The translations under genes and the position numbers were made by a program. A stretch of DNA of 64,000 nucleotides. Source: Methylobacter tundripaludum. GTDB lineage: Bacteria; Pseudomonadota; Gammaproteobacteria; Methylococcales; Methylomonadaceae. Of the stretch, positions 62,158-64,000 are shown piece after piece. The stretch is from the NCBI RefSeq assembly GCF_002934365.1, contig NZ_PTIY01000013.1:1-64000 (forward strand), written 5' to 3'. How positions within the stretch are numbered: the stretch's first letter is position 1; the number at the start of each line of letters is the position of its first letter. The notes below the pieces were generated by a model. That model was not told where the DNA came from. It did no database searches and saw only the letters and a program-made list of their open reading frames with translations.

Positions 62158-62538
62158 TTAATTTTCTGGTTGCCATTTTTCCCAATTATGTATCGGGTCT
62201 CGATATTCAAACGGCATCCACGTTAATCGCCATTCACGCGACTTGCTGCCCGTTTTACTATTGAAAAGTGACTCAGCATCGCAAACAATGAAACCGCGCT
62301 CAGATAAGATTTTGAACGCCTTAGTCGCTGTATTTGCTGTGCAGCCTATTTTTTGAGCTGCTTCACGTACTCCATAGGCAACTGGCCTATCATTGCGCCA
62401 TTGCATTTGTAATAAGTCCATCAACACTTTTGCAGTGGCAGGCATCGACGCATAAGCGTATGACTCGCGCATTGCCCGAGAGACGGCCAAAACACCGCCC
62501 CTCTGGTCAAAGCCCAGCCTTGGTTTTTTCTTTGCCAT
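62158..62538 (-). CDS. Winged-helix/HTH protein of mobile-element type
   Basis: A 126-residue protein from the ATG at 62538 (MAKKKPRLGFDQRGGVLAVS), with AGG nine bases ahead. The centre and C-terminal half (AKVLMDLLQMQWRNDRPVAYGVREAAQKIGCTANTATKAFKILSERGFIVC) look like a winged-helix DNA-binding fold of the kind found in replication or control proteins of integrative elements. The protein type is recognised only by pattern. It lies in the minus-strand series with the HTH and AlpA-like genes. Confidence 0.7.
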   Translation of the reverse strand: MAKKKPRLGFDQRGGVLAVSRAMRESYAYASMPATAKVLMDLLQMQWRNDRPVAYGVREAAQKIGCTANTATKAFKILSERGFIVCDAESLFNSKTGSKSREWRLTWMPFEYRDPIHNWEKWQPEN

Positions 62539-62651
62539 GACTGGAAACCTGTTTAAAATTGAATAAACGATAACCACGAAGCCAGCAAGATAAACTTGGC
62601 CTTTCCGCGGTCAGTAATTCGGTTACAATGATTTCGCAGTTTTTGAAAGTT

Positions 62652-62688
62652 AGCCTGCTGGATGTTGACGCATCCAGTGGGCTTTTTT
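62652..62688 (+). ncRNA. Candidate small RNA or orphan terminator (plus strand)
   Basis: AGCC-TG-CTGGATG (62652-62664) pairs with CATCCAG-TG-GGCT (62671-62683) and is followed by a T-run, all on the plus strand. Every surrounding gene is on the minus strand, so no messenger needs this terminator. TACAAT at 62624-62629 is a possible -10 for a transcript of about 55 nt. This may be a small or antisense RNA of the element. Transcription has not been shown. Confidence 0.45.
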
Positions 62689-62691
62689 ATG

Positions 62692-63033
62692 TTATGCCGC
62701 ATCGCGCGCCCTTGCTTCAAAGCGTTTCACCGCGTCAATAAATTTATTTATCCGTTCGCCCAGTTCAGCCGGTAACGCTTTCAAAATTTCTGGCTCGATT
62801 AGGTAGCGTCCATAAGTTGTAGCGCGTCCTGTTGGGTCACTGGTTGGGGCTGTTTCTTCCTTGGTTTCAATCTGCCAGCCGTGGCGGTTGCGTAGCTGCT
62901 CGATATACCCTGACAGCCGATAACTTGCTGTCTCGTTCTGAAAGTCTCTGTGTGTGAATTGCTGGCCGGTTACAAGGCGCATTAAGGCGCGGGCTGTAAG
63001 TGTGTCGGTGCGTGGGAATGTAGGAGCTTTCAT
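62692..63033 (-). CDS. Helix-turn-helix-type accessory protein
   Basis: A 113-residue protein with TLTARALMRLVTGQQFTHRDF and SYRLSGYIEQLRNRHGWQIETK, the pattern of a helix-turn-helix protein of phages and integrative elements that affects replication or excision. The ATG at 63033 has GGGGG seven bases ahead, and it overlaps the stop of the AlpA-like gene in TAATG, so the two are coupled. A C-terminal basic helix (ERINKFIDAVKRFEARARDA) completes it. Function is unproven. Confidence 0.75.
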   Translation of the reverse strand: MKAPTFPRTDTLTARALMRLVTGQQFTHRDFQNETASYRLSGYIEQLRNRHGWQIETKEETAPTSDPTGRATTYGRYLIEPEILKALPAELGERINKFIDAVKRFEARARDAA

Positions 63034-63233
63034 TAGTTGCCCCCTTGGTTTTGTGCTTCAATCCAAGTAAAAAACTTGGCTTCATCAATCAAGACTTTGC
63101 GGCCTATCCTTACAACCGCGCCGGACTTGGCAAGACCGTTTGAATTTTCGTTGAAAATCCATGCTCTAAGGCCGCCTATAGTAAAGGCGGGGTGTTTTTC
63201 TGTGAATTGGTTTACTGTTGATAGAACTGGCAT
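63033..63233 (-). CDS. AlpA/excisionase-like DNA-binding protein
   Basis: A 66-residue protein resembling MerR-like excisionases: FTIGGLRAWIFNENSNGLAKSGAVVRIGRKVLIDEAKFFTWIEAQ, a winged-helix layout with an arginine-rich turn (VVRIGRKV). GGAG precedes the ATG by eight bases. Such proteins control integrase direction or early gene expression. It is coupled to the HTH gene downstream. No integrase is in the window. Confidence 0.8.
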   Translation of the reverse strand: MPVLSTVNQFTEKHPAFTIGGLRAWIFNENSNGLAKSGAVVRIGRKVLIDEAKFFTWIEAQNQGGN

Positions 63234-63373
63234 TTTAAATACTCCGAATACGCCGCGTTTTTGCGGTATAAGTATTTAAAGCCCTGTTTTTTTCCTAAAA
63301 TGAGCAAGAGGAAAAAGAAAAACTAGAGGAAAAGCTAGAGGAATGTTTTTTGTATTTTTGGTGGCTTTTCTGG

Positions 63374-64000
63374 TTAATTATCACTTGACAGGTTTTTTCT
63401 CTCCTTCTCCTCACGTCTAAATTTGCTTACTATCTTTTGAATTTGCACCCTTGAAAGTTCAATTTCCCCAGTATTGGTTTTTAGCTTAACCCCAAGGCCT
63501 TTAGTAGAGAAATTCCACCAGTCAATCACAAGGCTATCTTCTTTACCTTTATATTTCTTAAGAGCATTAAAAAATGGCGCACCCGTTGTACAATTTTCCT
63601 TAACCCATGTTTTGCGCAACCACACGGTATATCCGCGTTCATTAGGTTCAGTGTCGTCTTGGCTGCCCTCGTCATCATTCCCCACGGTTTCGCCGTTCTG
63701 GCTCGGTGCATCAGGTAGTGATAATCCAAGCTCTTTTAAATATTTCTCTGCATGTTCACGACTGATTATTGCACCCGGCTCAAGCGTGGTTAATGGGATG
63801 CGTTGCTTCGATAAAATCTTAATCTCTCCATTTTTAGCCGCCCTTTCGAGCTGTATAGAGTGTTCGGCACATAGGTTCCATTGTCTGTTTAACGCCTCAC
63901 TGAGATGGTTTGTAAACGTGGGGAAAATATCCCAATCCGGCTTATTTTCTGACGAATCAAAGGCTATTTGAAATAGCTTGTACTCGCTTTCTGTACAACC
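63374..64000 (-). CDS. Partial gene of unknown function, cut by the right window edge
   Basis: An open minus-strand frame of at least 208 codons that runs off the window. Readable sequence at the edge begins GCTESEYKLFQIAFDSSENK. The C-terminal part includes GYTVWLRKTWVKENCTTG, DSLVIDWWNFSTKGLGVKLK and a basic tail (VSKFRREEKERKNL). An acidic linker (NDDEGSQDDTEPNERG) separates two regions. A GTG within it at 63685 is probably not the true start. The family is not recognised; a mobile-element protein is likely from context. The 140 bp between this gene and the AlpA-like gene hold repeated AGAGGAA motifs. Confidence 0.6.
   Translation of the reverse strand, partial: GCTESEYKLFQIAFDSSENKPDWDIFPTFTNHLSEALNRQWNLCAEHSIQLERAAKNGEIKILSKQRIPLTTLEPGAIISREHAEKYLKELGLSLPDAPSQNGETVGNDDEGSQDDTEPNERGYTVWLRKTWVKENCTTGAPFFNALKKYKGKEDSLVIDWWNFSTKGLGVKLKTNTGEIELSRVQIQKIVSKFRREEKERKNLSSDN

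Overview
This 64 kb window looks like the chromosome of a gammaproteobacterium, most likely a methylotroph or type I methanotroph (order Methylococcales). This taxonomic call is an inference. It rests on a formylmethanofuran dehydrogenase subunit A homologue (FhcA family, tetrahydromethanopterin-linked C1 metabolism), gammaproteobacterial gene orders (pdxA-rsmA; a Pseudomonas-like fliL-to-motCD flagellar block; asd-fimV), copper-handling CopA/CopB and NhaD. No methane monooxygenase or methanol dehydrogenase genes lie in the window.

Layout. (1) 1-1.45 kb: part of an integron cassette array with three attC-like sites, a GNAT acetyltransferase cassette and a cytochrome b561 cassette; no integrase is visible. 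(2) 1.6-7.1 kb: rsmA, pdxA, tRNA-Asp, a lipoprotein hydrolase and an unknown polytopic membrane protein. (3) 7.1-10.9 kb: a nitrogen cluster with a sigma-54-type promoter, a formate/nitrite-type channel, cyanase and a fused PP2C phosphatase/protein kinase. (4) 11.0-20.8 kb: a zinc-starvation locus. It has Zur, two Zur boxes and a long minus-strand gene series running TonB receptor, ZigA-type COG0523 GTPase, ZIP remnant, ZIP transporter, DUF1826, a second COG0523 GTPase, an FhcA-like amidohydrolase and a third COG0523 GTPase. The FhcA-like gene is separated from its partners by 1 and 5 bp. This is the most notable finding of the window. (5) 20.9-30.2 kb: NhaD antiporter, DUF1254 protein plus an unknown secreted protein, copAB, YgjP-like metallopeptidase, truncated haemoglobin and a Bax-inhibitor-1 family protein.

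(6) 30.2-43.2 kb: one minus-strand flagellar block, fliL-M-N-O-P-Q-R-flhB-flhA-flhF-flhG-fliA-motC-motD, then a 54-residue small gene and a DUF2802 gene. A receiver-HPt protein diverges from fliL. (7) 44.3-58.9 kb: fimV with long internal tandem repeats, asd, adk, several small conserved genes, a Nudix hydrolase, gcvP and gcvT without gcvH, ychF and tRNA-Met. (8) 58.9-64 kb: an AT-richer accessory region directly downstream of tRNA-Met. It holds a NYN-domain protein with a small partner, an unknown SAP-like protein with a probable homopolymer frameshift, phased GTCAC repeats, paired direct repeats, a candidate small RNA, two winged-helix/HTH-type proteins, an AlpA-like DNA-binding protein and a gene cut by the window edge. 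It reads as the tRNA-proximal end of an integrative element, although no integrase is present in the window.

How the genes work together. The zinc block combines import across the outer membrane (TonB receptor) and inner membrane (ZIP), intracellular metal allocation (three GTPases) and a paralogue of a zinc enzyme central to formaldehyde oxidation. This is consistent with protecting C1 metabolism when zinc is scarce. The nitrogen cluster would turn cyanate into ammonium under nitrogen control. The flagellar block supplies the export gate, the C-ring switch, polar-placement GTPases, sigma-28 and a stator pair.
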